From Neocallimastix lanati (nom. inval.) (lineage: Eukaryota > Neocallimastigomycota > Neocallimastigomycetes > Neocallimastigales > Neocallimastigaceae), in the NCBI GenBank assembly GCA_016946835.1, contig JACVTC010000117.1, positions 19,501-83,500 of the forward strand: a DNA stretch of 64,000 nt. The letters run 5' to 3'. The first letter of the stretch is position 1, and the number at the start of each line of letters is the position of its first letter. Positions 46,185-58,700 of the stretch are shown one piece after another. The translations under genes were made by a program, and so were the position numbers. The notes below the pieces were generated by a model. It was given only the letters and a program-made list of their open reading frames with translations, was not told the DNA's origin and searched no databases.

Positions 46185-47340
46185 CTATTTTATTTTATTA
46201 TTAGATTTTTAACCAATAGGAACTTATCATTCTACTTTAAAACTCTTATTATAGTTTCCTTTATCCTTAGTTCAGTTCTTTACTATTCACCTTTACTAAG
46301 ATCATATAAAGAGAACACCAAAAAAGCTCAAACTTCTTTTAATCGAGATTTTTTTTTTTTTAAAGTTTTGAATTTAAAAATAAAATTTCCAATACAACTA
46401 TTTATACCTCCTATGGTTTAGTTTTTGTGCTAAGGAGATGATTTGATACTTTAAAAAATGGAAAGCGTTTTCTTGTATTTTTTCTCATTTAGTTAAAAAT
46501 ATACCAACATTTTTATATTATTCATGGATGAAAAAAGCACGTAGATTAACAAATTTTGAAAACACAATAATCGACTTTCTTGGAGAAATACCAAAATTTT
46601 ATTGTTCATAATACAAGTACTCCTTCGATTAGATCAATTTAATATGAAAAGTTTAAATTTTTTTTTTTTTTTTTTTTGGATTGGGCGAATTAAATGTAGG
46701 TTCAAATTTAATCTGAAACCTTATGTAAAAAAAACAACTGGTATCGAAGATTCTCCAACATATTACCCTTTTTTGTGGTGTAATGTATGTAATAACATAC
46801 CTAATTTTACTCACTGAATACTTTTATGTCCTAAATTTGAAGAATTTAGGCAACAATTCATTCAATGTGTTGATGAAATTTTTATTAATTTTTTCTCTAA
46901 TTGTTTATAAGAAATCATTGATCATTTCCTGATGATAAAGACGAAGATTATGATGATAATATTTATTTATTTTTTTTCTTTCGTACTATGTCTCCTTTTT
47001 TACAGAAATGCAGTATATGAAATCTTTAAAGATTGATCAGGGGGAAAGAAAACATTTTATTAATAATATATTTTTTTTTTCAATCACTTCCAAGAGAATC
47101 TTCTTTCCCTATTTCATATTCTTTGAGGCTTGCTGAATTCATTACTAATGTTATGCTTATTGTGATTAGTGATTTTTTTTTTTTACCATCATCAAAATGT
47201 ATACTATTAGACCAACCGTTGTCCATAGCGTAGACATCAAAATGATATGGTAAAAAAGAAATTCTGATACAGATTCAAATCATAATTTTTATTCATATGG
47301 AGTTATCATCAATGAATGGGAAGGGTTAGAGCCTATTTCA
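45180..47340 (+). mobile_element. Heavily decayed LINE, 5' truncated
   Basis: Conceptual translation across frames shows the same order as the LINE at the left edge. KIWDGDFPDE and IISILKKG start it (about 45240-45320), then a VLSKIITKRIS-like region and RPGTVWF (45360-45450). A decayed catalytic region with TEDVVLLAP follows at 45825-45865, then YTYLGIPFYGSLDL (46055-46105), and finally a zinc knuckle CNVCNNIPNFTH followed by CPKFEEF (46778-46850). Stops and frameshifts are frequent and poly(T) tracts have been inserted. The 5' half (endonuclease) is missing, as in typical 5'-truncated insertions. Confidence 0.8.
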
Positions 47341-48130
47341 TCCTCAAAACTCATATCGTAGTTTTTTAATATCAATGTAAAAAAAAAAATTTTCATGAAT
47401 TTTATTTTCGTGAATTCTTTTAATTAATATTATTTAAAAAAGTTTATTCTTTGTCTATTAAAAAAATGTTTTAATGGTGATATTTTTTTTATAATGAAAT
47501 TACTTTGGTGAATACTAAAAAAAAAAAAAATATTAAATATATATATATATATATATTTATTTATTTATTGTGTAATTATATTAATATTTTTATTATAATA
47601 CATTTAAGGATATTATTAAATGAAGTCTATAGTAAGTCTAAAAAAAAAATTGTTGAATTCTTTTTCTTCTTACATGATTATATCATTTTTATTATAATCC
47701 TTTTGATGATATTATTATTAAATAAAGGTTATTGCTAGTTTAAAAAAAGAAATTTTTTTTATTGAATCTTTCTTCTTCTTCTTCTTCTTCTTCTTACTTG
47801 GTTATACAAAAGATATGAAATAATTTTGATATAATTAAGTAAAACAATCAAGAAACATTAGGACAATTCCATTTTTTAATACATAATAAATTTTTTTGAT
47901 TAAATCAAATTGATAAAATGTTTTTTCAACTACGGATATTTAATATGAATCAATGAACATAGGAAGATCCAATAGGGAGGAGGTTGGTTTAACCTTATCT
48001 ATTAAAAAATAAGTAAAAAAATAAGTAAAAAAAAACTAGATACATTATTTTTACTAATATCATTACAAAGGACAGCCTTGTTGAACCTTCTACTGATACT
48101 ACTATAACTCTTAACTAAAGGTTTTACGGT

Positions 48131-48166
<36 letters not shown>

Positions 48167-49110
48167 ATTATTATTATTATTATTTTTTTTTAAGAATTGA
48201 ATCTATTTAAAAAATATATGAAATTAATTTTTTTTTTTTAAAAAAAAAAAAAAATAAAATCCAAAAAGAAAATTGTTATGATTATTATGATTATTTTTAT
48301 AATTTTATTATTTTAAAATGATATAAAAAGTGAGGAGAAGAGAGATACCTAAAACCCCTGAGTACTGGAAGAAAATCTATTTTTATCTTTTTTTTTTTTT
48401 TTTTTTTTAAGGAAAAAATTATTAAAAAAACAAAAAAAAAACAAAAAATAAATATGAGTTTTAAATTAAAAAGGAATAATATATTTTTGTTTTGTTAAAA
48501 AGTATTTTTATACTTGTAAAAAAAGGGTTAAAATTAAAACTATTTAATTGAGTAGGGTTACCAATTTAAAATGAAAGTCAAGTTCATATATTAAAAGAAA
48601 ATAAAATAAAAAAAAAATAGTAGAATTAATTATTAAAATATGAAGCTTACAAAAACTTTCTTTATTCTATAATAGAAATTTAAATTCATTATACTGAAAT
48701 TTATATAGCCTTGAAAAGATTTATTTATAGTTAAAGCCTATATAAAGAAAAATTTTTATTTGAGTCTTTAGTATTCACTAGAATGTGAACATAGTGTTAA
48801 TTTGAATGAAGAAGGATGACATAAAGAATAAACCTCATTTACTTTTAATTACAGAATATATAATTGAATATTAAAAAAAAAAAAAAAATAGGATGATGAT
48901 TAAAAAATATTTATTGGCTTATGATGTTATTGATATCAATAAAAAGAGATGAATGGGGATAACAATTTATCTTAAATAATTTTTGGGTATGAATAAGAAT
49001 ATGAATATTTCAAGATATTTGTTTGACCATGCTAATGAAAATAGTTAGATATATAACATATCACTTATAAGAGTAATAAATTATTTTGCTGATTGTAATA
49101 AAAAGATATA
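47341..49110. other. Noncoding spacer
   Basis: This is low-complexity A+T-rich DNA with long poly(T) runs (48136-48162), a TTC array (47771-47794) and no supportable gene. A short antisense KVQQGCPL-like translation near 48080-48105 is too little to call a reverse transcriptase fragment. Confidence 0.5.
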
Positions 49111-49455
49111 TCAATAAAGAAAATTAATTAAAGCATATCATCACTATTAATTTTTTCAGGCATCAGAAAAAAAAAATAAAAAAAGATAAAAAAAAATAAA
49201 TGAAAAATTTTCCATAATACTGAAAACATATGCAAACAAATAAACAAACAAACAGAAATTCGTATTTTATTTTATTTTATTTTCAATAAAGAAAATTAAT
49301 TAAAGCATATCATCACTATTAATTTTTTCAGGTATCAGAAAAAAAAAATAAAAAAAGATAAAAAAAAATAAATGAAAAATTTTCCATAATACTGAAAACA
49401 TATGCAAACAAATAAACAAACAAACAGAAATTCGTATTTTATTTTATTTTATTTT
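49111..49455 (+). repeat. Tandem duplication, two copies of 172 bp
   Basis: The segment starting TCAATAAAGAAAATTAATTA and ending in TTTTA repeats occurs twice, head to tail, almost identical. One visible difference is CAGGCATC versus CAGGTATC. Confidence 0.92.
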
Positions 49456-49560
49456 ATTTATTTCAATCTGTACTTTATTTAATATTCTACTATTTATTTT
49501 ATTTTATTTTATTTTATTTGTACTTATTTGTACTTATATATTTATATTTCAACCATTTAT
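49456..49560 (-). repeat. Composite TAAAA-associated repeat, inverted copy
   Basis: The reverse complement reads AATAGTAGAATATTAAAT then AAAGTACAGATTGAA, with TTTTA (= TAAAA) blocks on both sides. It matches the core at 37865-38080. Confidence 0.85.
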
Positions 49561-49827
49561 TTTATTTTATTTTATTTTATATTTTTTTTTTTTTAGATTA
49601 TATTTATGTTTTTATGAATTATCATGGTATCCCAAAGTCTTGTCTTTTTTTTTTTTTGATTAATATATGTTTCATGTTTATTATTTTTTTTTTTCCTTAT
49701 GATTTCTGTATTTTCAGTCATTGTATATTAGAGATCTTTATTTATTTTTTTTTCTATTTCTGTATTTTCAGAAATATATTAAATGATTAAAAAAAAAAAA
49801 AAAAAAAAAAAAAGATTCCATGATATA

Positions 49828-49900
<73 letters not shown>
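49828..49900. repeat. (AAAT)n microsatellite
   Basis: About 18 pure AAAT units lie between a poly(A) run and the SINE-like element. Confidence 0.85.
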
Positions 49901-49914
<14 letters not shown>

Positions 49915-49937
49915 TTATAAAAAATCATGTCATACCA

Positions 49938-49940
<3 letters not shown>

Positions 49941-49978
<38 letters not shown>

Positions 49979-50390
49979 AATTAATGAGAGGGGAGGACAA
50001 TTGGACTTCCAGCCTCTCTTTTAAACGTATCAGACGCTTATTGAATTCTTTTTTCTATAACGTTCCGGCGTCAATACGGACCTCTCTCTAAGTAAGGCTA
50101 ATATGAAAGACATTCTATATACTCCTTTTTTATACGACGAGTTTCTTTTCGGTGATCTCTTGACCCATCATCGAGGGAGGAGCAACTACACTAATCCTTT
50201 CGTAGATCAGTTGCTATTTCTGCATTAGTAATTATATAGTCTTACAACAGGAATGCTTACCATGGCAAGCGAACACCAATTTCATTTATAGGGAAATACA
50301 TCCTGAGAGGATGAAAATCACCTCATATAAATTCAGGAGGCAATTGCGGGGATCGAACCAAAAATTTTATATGTGTTAGTCCCGAGTATT
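49941..50390 (-). mobile_element. SINE-like retroposon with RNA polymerase III B-box and poly(A) tail
   Basis: Read on the minus strand, this relatively GC-rich island of about 410 bp begins near 50390. It contains GGTTCGATCCCC at 50343-50354, a perfect match to the tRNA B-box consensus GGTTCGANNCC. It continues through a body with no long frame and ends in 37 A residues (49941-49977). A tRNA-like head followed by a body and a poly(A) tail is SINE architecture. A convincing A-box is not visible upstream of the B-box, so the copy may be 5' truncated. I see no target-site duplication. The body contains a CATCCT/AGGATG hairpin (50310-50325). No family is recognised. Confidence 0.6.
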
Positions 50391-50659
50391 TTATTTATTT
50401 ATATTATATATTTTTGTTTATTCATTCTTATATTCTTTTTAATTATTATATTAGTTTTTTTATTATATTATTGTTAGTATTATATATATATATTAATTAT
50501 ATAAATACTTTTGAAATATAACAAAATTTGATGTTTTCTAATTAAAAGTTTATAACATAGGATTATTATATAAAGGAATAATTATTGTCAGAAAAGAAAT
50601 TAATAGTTAATTATTTTTACAAATTTATTATGTTTTCAAAAATTTAAAGGAATTGAAAA

Positions 50660-50707
<48 letters not shown>

Positions 50708-50943
50708 AATAATAATAGTAAAAAAAAAAAAAAAAAAAAATATGGTAAAATAAAAATAAAAAAAATAAATAATAAAAATAAAAAATAAAAAATAAAAAAT
50801 AAAAAAAAAATAAAAAATAAAAAAAAAATAAATAATAAAAATAAAAAATAAAAAAAAAATAATAATAAAAATATAAGATAAAAAAATAGATTAAAACAAA
50901 AAAATTAAAAAATAAAACTTTTAATTTAAAATATTTAGAATAA
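50391..50943. other. Noncoding spacer with AAAT and AAAAAT arrays
   Basis: It contains AAAT units (50650-50705) and irregular A-rich repeats up to the transposase remnant. There is no gene. Confidence 0.6.
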
Positions 50944-52199
50944 ATGGATGATCAATTAAAAATAAGTGAAACTAATAAAGAAAAAAACCAAATCATTGTA
51001 AACAAAAAATATAAATTTAATTTATGGTATATAACGAATCATACAAAAGTATTTAAATGTACTGAATATAAAACCATTAAAAAATGTTAAATCATACATT
51101 ATTCTAAATGATAAATAATAAAGTAATAAAATATGAAAACAAACATACTCATCCAGGAAAAGAATATGATGCATCTGTATCAATAGTAAAACATAAAATG
51201 AAAAATGAAATTAGAAAAACCTCAATCCCATTTGATATAAATCCAAAACATATATATAATGAAATATCTGAAGAAATTGGATTGATATGCCCTGAATATA
51301 ATTCAATTAAATCCCAAATATCAAGATATATAAAAAAACAACTACCTCCTGATATATCAAAATTTAATGAAATTCCAGATGAATCTGAATATTATATAAA
51401 CGAAAGAGATAAAAATTTTATGATATTCAAAAATTCTAATATTATAATTTTTCAATCACCATTCCAAACAGAATTGTTTATTAAATACAACGAAAATATG
51501 TTTGCTGATGGTACATTTTATATTGAACCAATATTTGGTTATCAAGTGTTTATAACAAGAATATATGCTCCAGAAATAAATAGTTTCTACACTACATCAC
51601 TATTTATATAAAATAATAAAGAACAAGCAACCTATGAATTGTTATTTGAAGAATTAAAAAAGAATGCAAGTAAATATAATAATAATATTATAGTTACACC
51701 AAAAAATTTTGCATTGTGATTTTGAAAAAGGTATCTCCAATGCTGCTATTAAAATATTTCCTAATATTACTATTAAATATTGTGTATGGCATTATAAAAG
51801 ATCGTTAGAAGTTCAAAAAAACAAATTATGTTATAATGAAGTTGAAAGTAATCATAAAATTTATTTGTATTATAAAGCTATTACAAAATTTCCATTTATA
51901 AATCATGAATATTTGATATTTTTAATTATATTAAAATTATATGTTAAATATATAATTATTTCCATTTTTTAAATTTTTTGGAATATTTTAATAAGACTTA
52001 TTTATATAAATATGATATTCAATATTGAAATTATTATAACGATATAAACCACATAACAAATAATGCTTCAGAATCTTTTAATAATTACTTAAAAAAATTG
52101 TTTTACAAAAAACCTTCTTTCTATGAATTGATTTATCATTTAAAAAGAGAAGAATCTTTATCCTACAATAATTACAAAAGGAAAATTGAAGGAGTTTGG

Positions 52200-52239
<40 letters not shown>

Positions 52240-52388
52240 AAAAGAAAAATATTAACAAAAACTGATGAAATCAATGATTTAATTAAAAAATACAAAAAAA
52301 GGAATTCGAATTAATTGATAAAATATGTGATAAAAATGATATCATTGATTTATGGTATAAATGTTTATTAGAATTAAACAAGCTCTAA
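50944..52388 (+). pseudogene. Mutator-like (MULE) transposase with FLYWCH zinc finger, decayed
   Basis: From the ATG at 50944 the translation gives a FLYWCH-type domain: KYKFNLWYITNHTKVFKC, then KSYIILND in a shifted frame, then KVIKYENKHTHPG. A MULE transposase follows with MFADGTFYIEPIFGYQVFI, an in-frame TAA (51609-51611) before NNKEQATYELLFEEL, and FHCDFEKGISNAAIKIFPNI with CVWHYKR, the conserved D and C/H region. The end has NHITNNASESFNNYLKK and LIDKICDKNDIIDLWYK, closing at a TAA. MULE transposases cut and paste DNA transposons. At least four frameshifts (near 51080, 51110, 51700, 52000) and two nonsense codons break it; most frameshifts sit in A runs. Clear terminal inverted repeats were not found next to it. 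Confidence 0.8.
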
Positions 52389-52439
52389 ATTTATGAATAA
52401 TTATTAACTAGAATATATATAGTTTAAATTATATTAATA

Positions 52440-52690
52440 TCAATATATTTTATTAATATATTTTATTAATATCAATATCAATATATTTTATTAATATCAA
52501 TATCATTATATTTTATTAATATCAATATCAATATATTTTATTAATATCAATATCATTATATTTTATTAATATCAATATCAATATATTTTATTAATATCAA
52601 TATCATTATATTTTATTAATATCAATATCAATATATTTTATTAATATCAATATCATTATATTTTATTAATATAAATATCAATATTTAAAT
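52440..52690 (+). repeat. 25-bp minisatellite in a 50-bp higher-order pattern
   Basis: The 25-bp unit TTAATATCAATATC + A or T + ATATATTTTA-type end is repeated about nine times. The variants with CAATAT and CATTAT alternate strictly, so the amplified unit was a 50-bp dimer. Confidence 0.9.
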
Positions 52691-52992
52691 TTTATTAATA
52701 ATAAATATTTAATATTAAAATAAATTTTATTTTATTATTTAATTAATTTAATAATAAAATATAAGATTTTATTTATTTTATTTAAATAAAATAAAATAGA
52801 AAGGTTTTGTTATTAAATATTTAATAATAAAATATAATAATAAAATGAAAATTAATTAAATAATTGAAAATAAATAAAAATAAAATAAATTTCTTAACAG
52901 AAAACTTATTTATTCTTTTATTTATTATTTTTTTAGTTTTTATTTTATTTTTTTAATACTAAAATACAATAAATAAAAATATACGTTGAAAG

Positions 52993-53086
52993 TTGTGGCG
53001 TATTACATAATTTATACGCATTGTACAAATATTTATACTGATTATACATAAATTATGTCGAAATGCACCACATTCTATAGATAAAT
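52993..53086. repeat. Foldback element with imperfect terminal inverted repeats
   Basis: TGTGGCGTATTACATAATTT near the left end is matched by the reverse complement of AAATTATGTCGAAATGCACC plus ACA at the right end, with few mismatches and a 3-nt offset. The enclosed DNA is only about 40 bp. It lies 600 bp downstream of the decayed transposase and could be a MITE, but no relation is shown. Confidence 0.55.
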
Positions 53087-53522
53087 CTTTTATATAAAAA
53101 AAAAAATTATCAAAGGTCAAATTAATATTTATTCCTTTTTTTTTTTTTTTTTAATTTTTTTAATTTATTCATTTCAAAATTAGTTTTTATTTAGAAGAAA
53201 AATACAAAAATTTAGAAGAAAAATATTTCATACATTAATAAATTAAATAATTTTTTTTTTTTTGACATAAATTAAAGTAAATTTTAATTAGTATTAAAAA
53301 GTAGATTTCATTATTTAATTCGATAAAATTAAATTTTAATTATATTATTTTTTCTTCTTCTTTTGATTAGACGGTCAACGGTCAGCGGTTTAAAAAAGGA
53401 ACGGAACAAATAAATGATGAATTGATGAATGGAATGGAGTGAAGATGAAATGAATAAAATATAGAATATTGTATTTGAATTATTTATTATAATAGATCCA
53501 TTCTTCTATTTTTTTTTAAACA

Positions 53523-53553
<31 letters not shown>

Positions 53554-54119
53554 TATTATTTTATCAATGATGATAATATTTTTTAAATTATTAAAAAATA
53601 TTAACAATATATTATTATTAGAGATATTAATATTTAACAGCAGTGAACAATACAAATATAAATTATATATATATAGGAAAATAGTATAGATAATAATTGA
53701 TTTAAAAGAGAAATATGCTTTTCGAATGAGAAAATCCACCCTAAATAATATTAATACTAATAATAATAATAATATAGAAATAATAAAAAGTTATAAAGTA
53801 GACAAATATAATAATGTAAAAATAATAATTTTAACTTTTTCGTTAAATTAAAAAAAAAAAAAAAATAATATTAATAAATAAATATATTAAAATATAATGA
53901 ATTAATTCAGAAAAAAAAAAAAAAAAAAAAAAAAGGTGACTTTTTTTCTTTTTTGGTTACTTTTATTAACAAATAAAAATTGTTATTAGTAATTATTAAT
54001 GTTTTTTTTTTTTTAAATATTCTAATAATTTTCTAATATTAATAATTTTATTTTGATTAGAAAAAATGACCTTGTATTCAATGGTTTAAGGTTTAATAAA
54101 TTAAAATTAATAAATAAAA

Positions 54120-54235
54120 TATAATAAAATAAAATAAAATAAATAGTAAAATATTAGTATAAAGATTGAATAAAATAAAATTAAATAAAATTAAATAAAA
54201 TTAAATAAAATAAAATAAAATAAAATAAAAATTAA
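54120..54235 (+). repeat. Composite TAAAA-associated repeat, diverged copy
   Basis: AAATAAATAGTAAAATATTA, then GTATAAAGATTGAA, lies between TAAAA blocks on the left and TTAAATAAAA blocks on the right. It is the third locus of the family seen at 37865-38080 and 49456-49560. Confidence 0.75.
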
Positions 54236-54574
54236 TAAAAAATACATAATAATAATTATAATTTAAAAACAAAGATAATTAATGATTTTTAACATATTTA
54301 TAATTAATATAAAATTTTTTGAATATTCTTTTATTAATTAAAAAAAATAATTGCAAAGTATTAATAGTAACAAAATAGGAGAAGGAAAATAAAAAAATTA
54401 AAGGAAATTTCTTTAAAATGTTTATTTACAATATTTCTCTTTTATGAAAATACAAACAAGATAAATATTAAATTTAATCAATTAATTAATTAATTATCTA
54501 GTTTATTTGTTCAATTGATTCTGATTATTCAAAGTCAATTTTATGAGTAAGGCCTCAATTTTATCTATTGATCA

Positions 54575-54610
<36 letters not shown>

Positions 54611-55552
54611 TTGTTGATAAGATCAATTACATGATGTTAAATAAATTATATAAATTATTTAAAGAAAAAAAGTTTTTTTCTGTCTTATATTTTACAAATT
54701 GATAAAAAAAATTATATAAATCAAATGGTAATATTATATAAAATGATTTATAAAAATACAGAAATTAATGTTGTTTTAAATGTTTTAAATTTCGTTCTAT
54801 AATAAAATTTATTATTGAAAAGAGAGTTTAAAAAAGAGGGTTTAAAATTGACTTTTAATAAAGAATCGAAAACAACAAAATATTAAAATATAAAAAAAAA
54901 AAAAAAAAGATTTTTCTTTTTTTTTTCTTTCAAGGTATATTTAGCCATCATACATGCAGTTGGAAGCACTCTATCAGTAATTAAAAAAAAATTAGAATAG
55001 AACAGATAGAATGAATATAAATTATTTTTTTTTTTAATTCTTTTTAATTTTAAATTTTTTTTTATATAAAAATTAACCTTTTAATAATTAATTAATAAAT
55101 TACTATTTATAGTATATTTAGTTTTATTAATTAATTATTAAAATCAACATCTATAAAAAATATTAAAGTATAAGAATAAAGAAAAAAAAATAGAACAAAA
55201 GAATTTTAAATATTATATATATACAATATACAACAATATATATAAATAATAATATTGTATTATATAGGATATTATATAGAATTAATTTTTACACAATATA
55301 CACAATCATACGTTAATATTTTTAAATATATTTAATATATAATTTTATATAATTTTTTATATCTATTATATTCTATAATATATATTCCAAATATATAATT
55401 TTATAAACTTGAATATAAAAATTATATATTAAATATATTATTCTAGGTGTATTGTTATTCTTCATAGAAAAAAAGAAAAAAAAGAATGGAAAAAAAAATA
55501 CCAAAAATTTTTTTCATTTTGTTAATTATTAATACTATGATATTCTTTTTTT

Positions 55553-55585
<33 letters not shown>

Positions 55586-55602
55586 TTTAAGTTTTTATTT
55601 AA

Positions 55603-55735
55603 TTATTTAATTATTTATTATTTATTATTTATTATTTAATTATTTATTATTTATTATTTATTATTTATTATTTATTATTTATTATTTATTATTTATTATT
55701 TATTATTTATTATTTATTACTATTTATTATTTATT
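55603..55735. repeat. TTATTTA minisatellite
   Basis: About 18 heptamer units TTATTTA/TTTATTA occur in a row, ending in CCATTATCCATCA. Confidence 0.85.
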
Positions 55736-58700
55736 ATCCATTATCCATCACTTATTAATCATGGTCATAGCTGAATCGGATAAATAAAGTATATATATTT
55801 AATATACAGAAAATAAAAAAAAAATTTATTTTAAATATAAAAAAGTTAATAGAAAACTTTTTTTATATAAATAATTATAATAAAATTTTAAACTATTTTA
55901 TTTAATTTTATATTTATTCATTTAATTATTTAGTTAATTATCATTTATTTTTTATTCATTCATTTATTTGATTAATTATCATTTATTATTTATTTATTCA
56001 TTTATTTTATATATATGTCAAATGAGTTCTGTTTCATTTTTTATCATATACTTTTAATATTACGGTATTATTAATATTTAAATACATACATGAAGTTCTA
56101 TTGTAGAGTTCAATCAATCATTTATAATTTATGATATTCTATTGTCATTGTATAGTAAATGTTATATTGTGGAAGTTGATTGATAAAAATTTATATTGAT
56201 TAATAATATATATACTTAAATAATAAATAATAAATAATAGAATAATAAAATAATAAAAAAATAAAAAAATAAAAAAAATAAATAATAATTAATAAATAAT
56301 AATAAATAAATATTAAATATTAAATATTAAATAATAAATAATATAATAATAAAGAATAAAGAATACAGAATAAAAATTTTAAATATAAAATAATTATATA
56401 GTAAATAATATATTTGTATTAATAAATTAATACAAATATATATATTAATTATTAATAAAAATTGAAATTTATCAAATACAAATTAAGCGGAATTAAAAAG
56501 TGAATGTGTATGAAATTTCCCTTAAATCCTATGTACTTCTGTCATTTCGATAAGTTTTCTTCATTAACTAAGAAGAAAAGGTAGATATGGATTATTATTA
56601 TTTACTTTGTTTAAATTTTCATATTTTTGATTATTCAATAATTAAAGTATATTTTATATCCTTTTCATGATATCTTATAAAAAAGAAAAAAAAACTTTTA
56701 TTTGATAACTCTAAAATAATATTTATAACTATTAATCATAAATAATTAATAATCAAATCCTTTTATTTTTATAGTCTTTTCCTTTTTTTTTTTTTTTTTT
56801 AAAGTTTTTTTTTTATTTATTTAGTATTATTATTAATATTAAAATGGAACTATATTAATTAACATATTACGATATATGTTACAATTTATTAATTTAATTG
56901 AGTACATATATTTAAGCTATATCATCTCAATATATAATTATTATTTCAATTCTTTATAACTTATTACTCTTAAATACTGAGCAAACTAAATATAAAAAAT
57001 TTATATTATATTATCTAATTAATATTATTTGTAATATAGTGGACAATATATTTTAATATATTTGTATATAATGCCATTTATATATGATTTACAAGTAAAT
57101 TATATTGTATTAAATAAAATAAGTATAATAAATAATATTTTATATTTTATATATTTTATATTTTATATTTAAAATTTGAAATCTATTGATAATTAATTAT
57201 TAAATAGTTTGAATTATTATTTAATAATTAATTATTAAATGTATTATCATAAGATTTAATATATTTTTGTTAATAAATTTTTTTTGGCTTTTAAAATTTC
57301 GGTACTTTTTACTTATATTTAAATCTTTGTATATTTTTGGTATACATTTATTAATTATTGATTATTGATTATTTACTATATTTATTATTTTTGTTATTTT
57401 TTTTAAAAGCCAGCCAATATATAGAATAATATATAATGAATATATTATTTTAAGTTTGTATGCAATGTTACAAATGCATTCACAAAATATTGTGCTATAA
57501 AGAAGGTTTAAAATAATAATATCATTTAAAGTTAATTTCTATCTGTACAGAATAATACAAAATAGGAAAATTAGAAAATAATCAAATTCTTTTCAGAAAA
57601 AAAATAATGTAATAGAATATTGTAATATAACTAAATATGGAAGATTAATAAAGATAAAATTTTTAAACTTCAAAACGATACAATTCAATAAATATTTTAA
57701 TTAAAATTAATGGTTTATTTAGTTACACAAAATAAAAAGATTTTTTATAACTTAAATTAAATACATTTACACAATAAATAGAATAAGCTTTGAATAAATA
57801 ATATATTATCTTATTAATTATATTGATTTACATATATTAACAATAATATTTTTAATATCACAAAAAATATTTAAAGGCTAAAATAATAAAAAAAATTTTT
57901 TTTATCTTATCCAATAGAATTAGAATTGAATAGTTATTGTTTTTTTTTTTTTTTTATTAAATTTAAATTTTCTTTTATTAACAAACTATATATCTAATTA
58001 TTTTTTTTTCTTTCTTAGTTCAAGATTTAATATGAAATCAAATAATTATTGTTAATACTAAATCTAATATAAAAACTTTTTAATTATTTATTACTTCCAT
58101 TTCATATTTAGTATAAATATTTTTATATTTTTTAAGCTATTAATTATTATTTTTATTAATGATTTTATAAAATTTTTTCTAATTATTTAAATTAATATTA
58201 TTAATATTTATCTTAATCATAATTATGTAATAATTAATATTATTTTATTATTAGATATAATTATTTTTGTATTTTTATATAAAATATAATTACATTTTTT
58301 TTTTTTATTTTAATTATGTATATCTCATATGCATTATAATTATGAAATATATTGGAATATAATAGAATTGAATAGAATCTAGTAGAATTCAATATAATTT
58401 GAGAATATTGTATTACATTTATGTGAATTTGAAATGATTTACATATTAATTGCATTAATATATGAAGCGTATTATGGTGTAATATATACTATAGTATATT
58501 ATCAATTGTAATAATTATATATTTAAATAATAAGATATTATAATTAAAATTTAATAATATTATAATATAGTGTAATATATAAATATAAAATTTTTAATAT
58601 TTCATTTAATTAAAATTTAATAACTTTAATTATATGCAATATATATCTATTATAATTATTTTCATATTTTTTTATTAAATTTTTATATAGTATAAAAGAA

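Noticed and set aside
48060-48145. Antisense KVQQGCPL-like reverse transcriptase motif
   Set aside because: Only eight residues fit, with stops on both sides and no neighbouring RT blocks; chance or too decayed to call.
50341-50357. A functional tRNA gene at the B-box match
   Set aside because: No cloverleaf can be drawn around GGTTCGATCCCC: the acceptor and T stems do not pair and no A-box or anticodon arm is convincing.
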